A DNA stretch of 23,618 bases from Candidatus Levybacteria bacterium RIFCSPLOWO2_01_FULL_39_10. GTDB taxonomy: Bacteria; Patescibacteriota; Microgenomatia; Levybacterales; UBA12049. The notes beneath the pieces were generated by a model. That model ran no database searches and was not told the origin of the DNA. It was given only the letters and a program-made list of their open reading frames with translations. The stretch lies in assembly GCA_001782515.1 (NCBI GenBank), contig MFOV01000015.1, positions 8,522 through 32,139 of the forward strand, read 5' to 3'. A program made the position numbers and the translations under genes. Shown here in pieces: positions 15,037 through 21,085 of this stretch; the stretch's first letter is position 1; the number at the start of each line of letters is the position of its first letter.

Positions 15037-15408
15037 TCAATTTTTCTTCTCCTTTCTTGCCCCACGAAGCTTTTGCGAAGTGGGGTTTGATGATTTTTGA
15101 ACGGCTTTCTTTGTTGTCTTTCTTGCAACCACCAACTTCGGTGTTTCAGTGGTTGCAGTTTTTTTAGTTCCCACAACTTCTTCTATTAATTCAATAATTT
15201 TAAATTTCTTGTCTGATGACAAAGGTCTTGTTTCTGCAATTCTCACTCTTTGTCCCACTTTTGCTTCAAAACCGGTTGTATCTGCTTTATGTTTCTTGCT
15301 TGTTTTAATAAGTTTCCCGTACATTGGATGGGGTGTTTTTGAATATACCTCAACAACGGCAGTTTTTTCCATTTTTGTCGACACGATAATTCCTTCTAGT
15401 ACTTTCAT
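15037..15408 (-). CDS. rpsQ: 30S ribosomal protein S17 (uS17) with C-terminal extension
   Basis: 123 residues against 85-90 for most bacteria. uS17 is an OB-fold primary 16S binder. The core (1-80) has LEGIIVSTKMEKTAVVEVYSKTPHPMYGKLIKTSKKHKAD and GQRVRIAETRPLSSDKKFKIIELIEE. Residues about 81-123 form a Lys/Thr-rich tail; its last part (NPTSQKLRGARK) is coded by palindrome C (15056-15085). The gene ends in TGA. It lies 2 nt after rpmC. Confidence 0.95.
   Translation of the reverse strand: MKVLEGIIVSTKMEKTAVVEVYSKTPHPMYGKLIKTSKKHKADTTGFEAKVGQRVRIAETRPLSSDKKFKIIELIEEVVGTKKTATTETPKLVVARKTTKKAVQKSSNPTSQKLRGARKEKKN
15056..15085 (-). repeat. Palindrome C in rpsQ 3' coding end
   Basis: Minus strand: CCCCAC (15080-15085), loop TTCGCAAAAGCTTC, then GTGGGG (15060-15065) and GCAAGA. 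The copies at the ends of rplV and rplC have the same loop start TTCGC and a GGGYAAR follow-on, while the stem changes in a compensated way (CAC/GTG here, TCT/AGA, TCC/GGA). It is translated in a frame different from that of the other two copies. Confidence 0.65.
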
Positions 15409-15410
15409 AG

Positions 15411-15653
15411 TTATTTTGCCTCTGCCTCCTTTGGTGTTTCATCCTGAGTTTGCCCAAGGACAAGTTCTTTTTCTCGAATAAGGGTCAGTATTCTTGCTAT
15501 TTCTTTCCTCAGCGTATAGACTGCTCTTGTATTTTTAAGTTTGTTCTGACTTTTATCAAGCCTCAGTTTAAAAAGATCTTCTCTCCTTGTTTTTAAAAGA
15601 TCAGTTAACTCTTCTTTTGATTTTGCTGAAAAATCTTTCAAATCTTTTTTCAT
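15411..15653 (-). CDS. rpmC: 50S ribosomal protein L29 (uL29)
   Basis: 80 residues; the family usually has 60-75. uL29 lies near the tunnel exit next to L23. Signature segments are DLKDFSAKSKEELTDLLKTRREDLFKLRLDKSQNKLKNTRAVYTLRKEIARILTLI, predicted as two long helices. The last 12 residues are acidic (TQDETPKEAEAK). Its ATG overlaps the rplP TGA by 4 nt (ATGA), so translation is probably coupled; rpsQ follows 2 nt after. Confidence 0.96.
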   Translation of the reverse strand: MKKDLKDFSAKSKEELTDLLKTRREDLFKLRLDKSQNKLKNTRAVYTLRKEIARILTLIREKELVLGQTQDETPKEAEAK

Positions 15654-16066
15654 AATTTATCTTCTCTCTCAACAATTCTTGTTTTTATTCCAAGCTTGTG
15701 AGATGCAAGCCTGAGCGCTTCATATGCCGTGTTTTTTTCAACTCCTGCCATTTCAAAAAGCATACGTCCCCTTTTAACCGGTGCTACAAATTCTTCGACC
15801 TCGCCTTTTCCTCCGCCCATTCTAACCTCAGGCGGTTTTTTGGTGACCGGCTTATCCGGAAATATTCTGATCCAGACGCGTCCTCCACGCTGGGTATAGT
15901 GAGTAATTGATCTTCTGGCAGCTTCTATTTGCCTTGCCGTAACCCACCCTGTTCCCTCGGAAATCAAACCATACTGCCCAAATGACATTCTTGTCCCCAA
16001 GTACGATGTCCCTTTTAGCTTCCCTCTGAACTGTTTTCTGTATTTTGCTTTTTTTGGTACTAGCAT
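15650..16066 (-). CDS. rplP: 50S ribosomal protein L16 (uL16)
   Basis: 138 residues from the ATG at 16066, the family start (MLVPKKAKYRKQFRG). uL16 is a late-assembly protein near the A and P sites. GTRMSFGQYGLISEGTGWVTARQIEAARRSITHYTQRGG, IFPDKPVTKKPPEVRMGGGKG and ALRLASHKLGIKTRIVERED are diagnostic. AAAGGAG sits 6 nt before the ATG. A longer frame upstream runs through spacer and is not used. A short open frame (16060-16248) ends at ATGCTAG, overlapping this start. Confidence 0.96.
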   Translation of the reverse strand: MLVPKKAKYRKQFRGKLKGTSYLGTRMSFGQYGLISEGTGWVTARQIEAARRSITHYTQRGGRVWIRIFPDKPVTKKPPEVRMGGGKGEVEEFVAPVKRGRMLFEMAGVEKNTAYEALRLASHKLGIKTRIVEREDKL

Positions 16067-16248
16067 GGCTCTCCTTTCAGCCGAGAATTTCCAATTCGGG
16101 TGCCCCAAGGACGTTTCCAATTTCCAATTAAGCGCGGGGAGCCGGTAAAATTTTCGAAGGACGACAAGCGAACTGCGTGTCCAAGAAAATTTTCACTGGC
16201 GACCTCAGTGCTTAAACTTTTTAATATTTTGTTAAAACATTTATTCAT
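16060..16248 (-). CDS. Possible 62-codon ORF between rpsC and rplP
   Basis: ATG at 16248, 2 nt after the rpsC stop; TAG at 16060-16062, overlapping the rplP start as ATGCTAG. It spans hairpin B. The product begins MNKCFNKI and continues with LSTEVAS, matching the ORF before rplV (MNKYLNKI, LSAEVAS). No homologous family is recognised. The position suggests translational coupling, but the sequence is also explained by a structured RNA repeat, so coding is uncertain. Confidence 0.3.
   Translation of the reverse strand: MNKCFNKILKSLSTEVASENFLGHAVRLSSFENFTGSPRLIGNWKRPWGTRIGNSRLKGEPC
16130..16213 (-). repeat. Hairpin B between rpsC and rplP
   Basis: An 84-nt imperfect palindrome with AAGCGC at one end and a matching GTGCTT/GCGCTT-type sequence at the other. 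The arms contain GAAAATTTTC and AAAATTTTACCGG and surround the core CGCAGTTCGC. It is almost base-for-base the copy before rplX. After it, AATTGGAAATTGG also occurs in the rplV copy. Confidence 0.75.
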
Positions 16249-16250
16249 GA

Positions 16251-16898
16251 CTATTCCTCTTTCCTATTTATCCAGACTTTTACTCCTATGTATCCTTTTT
16301 TGGTAAGTGACGGAACACTTGCAAAATTGACATTTTCTCTTATCGTTGACAGAGGAACTGTTCCTTGCTGAAGTTTTTCCCGTCTTCCTATTTCAGCGCC
16401 TGAAATTCTTCCTGAAATTACAACTTTTATTCCTTTAGCGCCTGATGTCATTGCCCTATCAACTGCCTGTCCCATTACCTTTTTGTATGATGCCCTTCTT
16501 GCAAGCTGATCTGAAATATTTTTTGCAACAAGATATGCGTCAAGATTCGGATCTTTAATTGGCTCAATTCTAATATCAAGCTTGGGAAGATTTTTACTGT
16601 CCTTATTTATTTCGATCAATGTTTTTACCAAAAATTTCTTAAGATCTTCAAGTCCCTGTCCGCCACGCCCTATAACAATTCCAGGTTTCGAAACATAAGT
16701 TGTAATTTTTACACTGTTAATAGATCTTTCAATCTCAATTGATGAAACTCCTGCGTTTTTAAGCTTTTCATTTATTGCACGTCTCAGTCTAAAATCCTCA
16801 AGAAGAGTCTTTTTATAGTTTTTTTCATCAAACCAGCGGCTCTCCCAGTTAAAAAGGGGACCAAGTCTGAATAATTTTGGATTTACCTTATGTCCCAC
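16251..16898 (-). CDS. rpsC: 30S ribosomal protein S3 (uS3)
   Basis: 215 residues, within the usual 210-235. uS3 lines the mRNA entry tunnel. It starts MGHKVNPKLFRLGPLFNWESRWFDEKNY; the KH domain has YVSKPGIVIGRGGQGLEDLKKFL (about residues 69-91), and the C-terminal domain has DQLARRASYKKVMGQAVDRAMTSGAKGIKVVISGRISGAEIGR. It follows rplV by 44 nt of AATATT spacer. The basic tail is short. Confidence 0.97.
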   Translation of the reverse strand: MGHKVNPKLFRLGPLFNWESRWFDEKNYKKTLLEDFRLRRAINEKLKNAGVSSIEIERSINSVKITTYVSKPGIVIGRGGQGLEDLKKFLVKTLIEINKDSKNLPKLDIRIEPIKDPNLDAYLVAKNISDQLARRASYKKVMGQAVDRAMTSGAKGIKVVISGRISGAEIGRREKLQQGTVPLSTIRENVNFASVPSLTKKGYIGVKVWINRKEE

Positions 16899-16942
16899 GG
16901 TAATTATTTAAAATATTAAATAGTAAATATTAAATATTTTTG

Positions 16943-17368
16943 CTATTTACTATTTGCTATTTGTTCTCCTTCCTTGCCCTCTGTATCTTTAGCGAAAGAG
17001 GATTTCTTTTTTTCTTCTTTCAAACTTTGATCGGGAACTTTGTCTTCAAGAACAACTCTTAAATTTGTTCCTTTTCTCTCATAGGGATGGACTCGTCCTC
17101 TTGTTGAGGGTCTGTATCTTTTTAAAGACTGCCCCTCATTGACATCAATTGTTTTTATAACAAGGTTCCTTTTATCAAGTCCTGAGTTGTTTACTGCATT
17201 TGAAACAGCAGCTCTAATCGCTTTTTCAAGTGCATATGTTCCCCTGTTGTGGATAATAGAGAGCGCATCAAGTGCTTCGTTAATTGATAGTCCTGAAATT
17301 GAATCAGAAACCAATCTTACCTTTCTTGTGCTCACCCTTATATTGTTAAATCGTGTTATCGTTTGCAT
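16943..17368 (-). CDS. rplV: 50S ribosomal protein L22 (uL22) with C-terminal extension
   Basis: 141 residues against about 110. uL22 reaches into the peptide exit tunnel through its beta hairpin. NNIRVSTRKVRLVSDSISG, EKAIRAAVSNAVNN and the KRYRPSTRGRVHPYERKGTNLRVVLED tip are diagnostic. Residues about 115-141 are a charged tail including SSFAKDTEGKEG, coded by palindrome C. A GGAG lies just before the ATG, overlapping the TGA of an upstream open frame. The 243-nt gap to rpsS contains hairpin B. Confidence 0.96.
   Translation of the reverse strand: MQTITRFNNIRVSTRKVRLVSDSISGLSINEALDALSIIHNRGTYALEKAIRAAVSNAVNNSGLDKRNLVIKTIDVNEGQSLKRYRPSTRGRVHPYERKGTNLRVVLEDKVPDQSLKEEKKKSSFAKDTEGKEGEQIANSK
16976..17004 (-). 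repeat. Palindrome C in rplV 3' coding end
   Basis: Minus strand: CCTCT (16997-17001), loop TTCGCTAAAGATAC, AGAGG (16978-16982), then GCAAGG. It belongs to the family seen at the ends of rpsQ and rplC, with a compensated change in the stem. It is translated as part of FAKDTEGK, in the same frame relative to its 3' arm as the rplC copy. Confidence 0.65.
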
Positions 17369-17372
17369 AGAC

Positions 17373-17609
17373 TCACTCCGTTCGTAATACTACCAATAAA
17401 TACCGATTTCCAATGAAGCGCGGGGAGTCGGTGAATTTTCGCTGCTCGCATTCTGAGCTTAAGCTCAGTGGAACTATCATCAAGTAAGATTTGACAAACA
17501 ATTGACTAAGCCTGATATAAGGTAACAAACCGCGAACTGCGGAGCAAGAAAATTTACTGGCGACCTCAGCGCTTAATTTATAGACTATTTTATTCAAATA
17601 CTTATTCAT
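17373..17609 (-). CDS. Possible 78-codon ORF between rpsS and rplV
   Basis: ATG at 17609, 2 nt after the rpsS stop; TGA at 17373-17375, 4 nt before the rplV ATG, with the stop overlapping a GGAG. It is open through the long hairpin B. It begins MNKYLNKI and continues LSAEVAS, like the ORF before rplP, and later shares the SPRFIGN/SPRLIGN segment with it. A frame of this length is uncommon by chance in AT-rich DNA, but no family is recognised. Confidence 0.3.
   Translation of the reverse strand: MNKYLNKIVYKLSAEVASKFSCSAVRGLLPYIRLSQLFVKSYLMIVPLSLSSECEQRKFTDSPRFIGNRYLLVVLRTE
17416..17574 (-). repeat. Long hairpin B between rpsS and rplV
   Basis: A 159-nt variant of B. The outer arms AAGCGCTGAGGTCGCCAGT and ACCGACTCCCCGCGCTT are kept, with inner TTGCTC/GAGCAG in place of the other copies' sequence, which is a paired change. 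The core CCGCAGTTCGCGG forms its own stem. An extra segment of about 75 nt includes the perfect 16-nt palindrome CTGAGCTTAAGCTCAG (17453-17468). Confidence 0.7.
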
Positions 17610-17611
17610 AA

Positions 17612-17896
17612 TTAGGTTTTACTTATTTCTCTTGCAACTACCCGTCCGTGACTTCTAAATGTTCTTGTAGGTGAGAACTCACCGAGCCTGTGACCCACCA
17701 TAGGCTCTGAAATATAAACATCAATAAATGCTTTCCCGTTATGAACTGAAAAAGTGTGCCCCACAAACTCAGGCGGAATCTGAGATGAGCGTGCCCAAGT
17801 TTTAATAGGGTTTTTATCTCCCGTATTTTTCTGAGCCATAACTTTTTTCAAAAGTTTTTGGTCTATGTATGGACCTTTTTTACTAGATCGTGACAT
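17612..17896 (-). CDS. rpsS: 30S ribosomal protein S19 (uS19)
   Basis: 94 residues, the family length. uS19 pairs with S13 in the 30S head. MSRSSKKGPYIDQKLLKKV, IKTWARSSQIPPEFVGHTFSVHNGKAFIDVYISEPMVGHRLGEFSPTRTFRSHG are diagnostic. The ATG is preceded by GGACGC with no adjacent SD; an AAAGGAG stands 69 nt upstream in element A. rplB ends 155 nt upstream. Confidence 0.97.
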   Translation of the reverse strand: MSRSSKKGPYIDQKLLKKVMAQKNTGDKNPIKTWARSSQIPPEFVGHTFSVHNGKAFIDVYISEPMVGHRLGEFSPTRTFRSHGRVVAREISKT

Positions 17897-17991
17897 GCGT
17901 CCAAACTCGACTTTTGCGCCTCGTCCTAGGCTTTGCCTCGGACTTTAGCTACTTAAAGTCGGTTTCTCCTTTCAAAAATCTTCGATTTTTG
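17897..17991 (-). promoter_or_regulatory. Element A upstream of rpsS
   Basis: Minus strand: hairpin CAAAAATC-GAA-GATTTTTG (17973-17991), SD AAAGGAG (17966-17972), then P1 pairing AAACCGACTTT (17955-17965) with AAAGTCGAGTTT (17903-17914), 11 bp with one bulged A. P2 pairs GTCC (17940-17943) with GGAC (17923-17926), with AGGC/GCCT inside it. Folding leaves GGACGC (6 nt) between SD and ATG. An alternative local hairpin GACTTTA/TAAAGTC competes with P1, which could make a switch. Confidence 0.7.
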
Positions 17992-18051
17992 GATAATCGC
18001 GTTTAAATTTTTAATTTTGAATTGTAGTTTTGAACTTTTCATTTTTAATTT

Positions 18052-18783
18052 TTAATTTCTTGTTTGAATTATATATTTATTTGAATATTTCTTTTTTCTT
18101 CTGGTTTTCCCATATGCAGGTCTTCCTGCATAGGTCTTTGGTATTTTAAGACCGATTCCAGACCTTCCTTCTCCTCCTCCGTGTGCATGAGATCTTGGGT
18201 TTTGAGCAACACCTCTGACAGTTGGACGAATTCCCATGTTTCGCGCCCTTCCAGCTTTTCCAATAACTTCATTCTTGTGATCAATATTTGATGCAGTTCC
18301 AACTGTTGCCATACAGGTAAGTCTTATTTTTCTAATTTCTCCTGACGGAAGCTTAAGATGTGCAAAATCTCCTTCTTTTGCCGCAACTATTGCACCAACC
18401 CCTGCTCCTCTTGCAATCTGCCCGCCTCTGCCCGGTGTAATCTCAACATTGTGAATAACTGTTCCAACAGGAATAGCGGACAAAAGCATTGCATTACCGT
18501 TCTTAACTGATACTTTCTTCCCAGACTCAATTTTTTGACCGGTTTTGAGTCCGTGGGGAGCGATTATATAGCTTCTTCCGCCATCTGCATACTGAATAAG
18601 GGCAATATCAGCGCTTCGTCCAGGATCATACTCCAAAGAAATGACTTTACCTTCCTCATTATCTCGTCTTTTGAAATCAACGTATCTTATATATCTTTTA
18701 TGATATCCTCCCTGGTGTCTTACGACTACCTTACCATGGCTTCTTCCAGATTTACTTTTTTTAATTGACACTAATTTTTTCAT
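18052..18783 (-). CDS. rplB: 50S ribosomal protein L2 (uL2), N-terminally short
   Basis: 243 residues against about 275. uL2 supports subunit association and the peptidyl transferase centre. It starts MKKLVSIKKSKSGRSHGKVVVRHQGGYHKRYIRYVDFKR, so it lacks about 30 residues that precede this block in E. coli. An in-frame TAA 9 nt upstream of the ATG rules out a longer start. EYDPGRSADIALIQY, IPVGTVIHNVEITPGRGGQIARGAG, GIRPTVRGVAQNPRSHAHGGGEGR and a basic C-terminus are conserved. Confidence 0.96.
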   Translation of the reverse strand: MKKLVSIKKSKSGRSHGKVVVRHQGGYHKRYIRYVDFKRRDNEEGKVISLEYDPGRSADIALIQYADGGRSYIIAPHGLKTGQKIESGKKVSVKNGNAMLLSAIPVGTVIHNVEITPGRGGQIARGAGVGAIVAAKEGDFAHLKLPSGEIRKIRLTCMATVGTASNIDHKNEVIGKAGRARNMGIRPTVRGVAQNPRSHAHGGGEGRSGIGLKIPKTYAGRPAYGKTRRKKKYSNKYIIQTRN

Positions 18784-18810
18784 GAGATATTAAATACTGC
18801 TTATAATTTA

Positions 18811-19104
18811 TTATTTAGATTCTTCTCCGAGTTCAAAAAGGCCGATTTTTTGTCCTTGCCTTACCTTCACTATTGCTTTTTTGTATCCCGCAACAGCCTT
18901 TTCCATACGTCTTGTCCCTGTTCTTTTTGTTTTACCTTTCAAAGTAATGGTTGAAACGTGAACTACATTAACTTTGAAATTTTTCTCAACAGCGGTTTTA
19001 ATTTGGGTTTTGTTTGCCGATTTGGAAACTTTAAATGTGAATTTTCCCGCTCCTGCATCTTTCATTGATTTTTCAGTGATAATTGGTGATATGATAATGT
19101 CCAT
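18811..19104 (-). CDS. rplW: 50S ribosomal protein L23 (uL23)
   Basis: 97 residues, the family length. uL23 lies at the tunnel exit and docks trigger factor and SRP. IISPIITEKSMKDAGAGKFTFKVSKSANKTQIKTAVEKNFKVNVVHVSTI, KGKTKRTGTRRMEKAVAGYKKAIVKV are typical; the trigger-factor docking glutamate region is near the N-terminus. It follows rplD by 4 nt and precedes rplB by 27 nt. Confidence 0.96.
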   Translation of the reverse strand: MDIIISPIITEKSMKDAGAGKFTFKVSKSANKTQIKTAVEKNFKVNVVHVSTITLKGKTKRTGTRRMEKAVAGYKKAIVKVRQGQKIGLFELGEESK

Positions 19105-19108
19105 AATT

Positions 19109-19903
19109 TTAATTCTTCTTTGAAGAACCTCTCAATTCCGTTAGTGCATCTATTGACTCTTTCATAAAAAGCAGGTTCTTATATTTTAAAATCTCATATG
19201 TATTTAAAAGATTTGCGCTTGATATCTTAAGGTTTTCAATATTTCTTCCGGCTCTGTAAACATTTTCAGCGTCTTTTGGTTTTGCGGGAATTACAAGAAG
19301 GGAAGTTGATTTTCCCTTTTTATCATCATTAATTTTTTTAATTGCTTGATCCATTACTTTTGTTTTTGCTTCAATTTTGGCAAATCCCGATAAAACTTTT
19401 ATCTCCCCCGCTAAAGCTTTCATCGAAAGTGCTGATAAGATTGCGCTTTTTTTCATCTTTTTGGGAAGTTCTAGTGAAAAATCCCGCGCCTTCGGGCCAT
19501 GAGCAACTCCTCCGCCAACAAAAATAGGTGCGGATTTTGCGCCGTGCCTTGCTCTTCCTGTTCCTTTCTGCCTGTACCACTTGGCCGAAGTTTTGGACAC
19601 ATCGCTTCTCCCTTTAGTATTTGCGTTTCCCTGCCTCTGGTTAGCAAGATATACTCTTACAGCTTGAGCCATAAGATCTCCGTTTATCTTTGCTCCGAAT
19701 ATTTCTTTTGGCAGTGCAAAGCTTCCGTGTCTTGTTCCTTTTGTGTCATAAACAGGCGCAGATAACGAACCACGGACTGAGTTTGTTGGTTTTGCTGTTG
19801 CATGAACGACTGTCTTTCGAACTGTCGATTTCTCAGATTTGAGATTCTTGTCCTGAGCCTGTCGAACGGATGATTTTTTATTTATTATTTTTTTACTTGG
19901 CAT
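19109..19903 (-). CDS. rplD: 50S ribosomal protein L4 (uL4) with N-terminal extension
   Basis: 264 residues against about 205. uL4 reaches into the exit tunnel and in E. coli represses the S10 operon. The core begins near residue 45 (LSAPVYDTKGTRHGSFALPKEIF) and includes QAVRVYLANQRQGNANTKGRSDVSKTSAKWYRQKGTGRARHG, the tunnel-tip signature, and GGGVAHGPKARDFSLELPKKMKK. The basic 40-residue N-terminus includes SSVRQAQDKN, coded by a short repeat-like sequence (19847-19867). It starts 3 nt after rplC. Confidence 0.95.
   Translation of the reverse strand: MPSKKIINKKSSVRQAQDKNLKSEKSTVRKTVVHATAKPTNSVRGSLSAPVYDTKGTRHGSFALPKEIFGAKINGDLMAQAVRVYLANQRQGNANTKGRSDVSKTSAKWYRQKGTGRARHGAKSAPIFVGGGVAHGPKARDFSLELPKKMKKSAILSALSMKALAGEIKVLSGFAKIEAKTKVMDQAIKKINDDKKGKSTSLLVIPAKPKDAENVYRAGRNIENLKISSANLLNTYEILKYKNLLFMKESIDALTELRGSSKKN
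19847..19867. repeat. Repeat-like TTGTCCTGAGCCTGTCGAA inside rplD
   Basis: The 5' coding end of rplD contains this sequence, which I recall as resembling short interspersed repeats seen in many bacterial genomes; I could not check that. It is translated as VRQAQDK, in the extension absent from most L4 proteins. Only one copy lies in this window. Confidence 0.4.
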
Positions 19904-19906
19904 TTT

Positions 19907-20911
19907 TTATTTACCCTCCGTAGCCTCTGGCGAAGGATGGGCCTCCTTAGTTTTTACTTCCTGCTTCTGTCTACTTACCTCTGGCTCTTCGGTTTCCTCG
20001 GTGTTTTCGGAAACAACAGTGGGTGAACTTACCTTCGGTGAATTAGATGCTTTTTGGACGGTGGAAGTTTGTCCGTTCTCGGGTGAATCGAGAGTCGATC
20101 CAACATCTTTTTTCAAACTTTCACCTGGGTCTGTAGATTGACTCTCGCTTAGTGAAGTCTGCTCATCAGTTGGTTTTTCTTCCAAAACGGACTGAACGTC
20201 ACCCGAAACGGATGAACTTCCGGCGACCTCATTGTCTTTCTCTGATACTTTTGATGGCTCTTTATAAAGCGGTACAAATTTCTTGTCTTCTCCTGTTTTT
20301 TTGACAATTATCAAACCGTTTGTAATTCCGGGGATTAAACCTTTAACAACAAGTACCCCATCATTTGTAATATCAACTATTTCAAGATTTTGGATAGTTA
20401 CTCTGTCACTACCCATTCTTCCTGCCATTCTTTTACCCTTGTAAACTCTTCCCGGTGTTGTTCCTTGTCCGATTGCGCCGGGTGCCCTATGTCTATCCGA
20501 CTGTCCGTGGGTTTTGGGACCGCCATGGAAACCATGTCTTTTAACAACACCTGCGAATCCTTTTCCTTTTGACGTGCCTGTAACATTAACTATGTCTCCC
20601 GGCTGAAATACTTCTGAGGGGTTAAGAACTGTACCTACTTCGGGAGGTGGTGTATTATCAAAGACTCGGACCTCGCGCAAAAATTTAGGGGCCCCTTCTT
20701 TCTTAGCCCCTTTAATGTGTCCTGTGAGTGCTTTTCCTGCGCTCTTTCTTGTGCCAATTCCAAGCTGAATTGCCGAGTATTGGTCCTTTTCTTGTGTCTT
20801 TTTGGAAATAACCATATTTCCCTTAACATCAATAAATGTAACCGGAATTCTTTTTCCGTTCTGTAGGAATCTTTGTGATTGTTCTTTTTTAAATCCAAGT
20901 AAAGTCTGCAT
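19907..20911 (-). CDS. rplC: 50S ribosomal protein L3 (uL3) with long acidic C-terminal tail
   Basis: 334 residues against about 210. uL3 is an early assembly protein near the peptidyl transferase centre. The core has MQTLLGFKKEQSQRFLQNGKRIPVTFI, the GTSKGKGFAGVVKRHGFHGGPKTHGQSDRHRAPGAIGQGTTPGRVYKGKRMAGRMG signature and GLIPGITNGLIIVKK. From about residue 215 a Ser/Thr/Glu-rich tail of roughly 120 residues follows, probably disordered, ending in ATEGK coded by palindrome C. No SD precedes the ATG. An attenuated leader lies upstream. Confidence 0.95.
   Translation of the reverse strand: MQTLLGFKKEQSQRFLQNGKRIPVTFIDVKGNMVISKKTQEKDQYSAIQLGIGTRKSAGKALTGHIKGAKKEGAPKFLREVRVFDNTPPPEVGTVLNPSEVFQPGDIVNVTGTSKGKGFAGVVKRHGFHGGPKTHGQSDRHRAPGAIGQGTTPGRVYKGKRMAGRMGSDRVTIQNLEIVDITNDGVLVVKGLIPGITNGLIIVKKTGEDKKFVPLYKEPSKVSEKDNEVAGSSSVSGDVQSVLEEKPTDEQTSLSESQSTDPGESLKKDVGSTLDSPENGQTSTVQKASNSPKVSSPTVVSENTEETEEPEVSRQKQEVKTKEAHPSPEATEGK
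19911..19941 (-). repeat. Palindrome C in rplC 3' coding end
   Basis: Minus strand: CCATCC (19935-19940), loop TTCGCCAGAGGCTAC, GGAGGG (19914-19919), then TAAA. The pairing has one A-C mismatch. It matches the rplV copy in loop pattern and in the frame of its 3' arm (ATEGK here, DTEGK there). Confidence 0.6.
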
Positions 20912-21060
20912 AATAAGTTAATTTATGTTGACGAAGATGATAGAATGTTGAATATAGGATTTTGAAGTTAGATGTTAGATGGTTGATATGAATTAATTCT
21001 ATTTTCCATCTTCTATCTTCTTTTTCCTATCTTCTACCGTCAAACTGCTGGCTTAGGCAC
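20912..21060 (-). other. Spacer between attenuator and rplC
   Basis: 149 nt with no credible gene. On the minus strand it is purine-rich in the middle (repeated AGAAGATAG/AGATGG text) and AT-rich near rplC. No SD, -10 box or stable hairpin stands out. Confidence 0.5.
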
Positions 21061-21085
21061 AAAAAAAGCGACCACATAGTCGCTT
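21061..21085 (-). terminator. Intrinsic terminator (attenuator) in rplC leader
   Basis: Minus strand: AAGCGAC (21079-21085), loop TATGTG, GTCGCTT (21066-21072), then five further T residues. It is a perfect 7-bp stem with a U run, oriented with the operon and placed between the leader promoter and rplC. Its 5' arm and loop also form the 3' strand of a 10-bp antiterminator with 21115-21124. Confidence 0.8.

Noticed and set aside
4007..15652. Genome-wide recoding of TGA to glycine (code 25), suggested by rplQ
   Set aside because: infA, rpsQ and rplP end at TGA at family-typical or plausible ends, and all other genes read through without internal TGA.
16067..16120. Upstream start for rplP
   Set aside because: A good SD and the family N-terminus point to the ATG at 16066.
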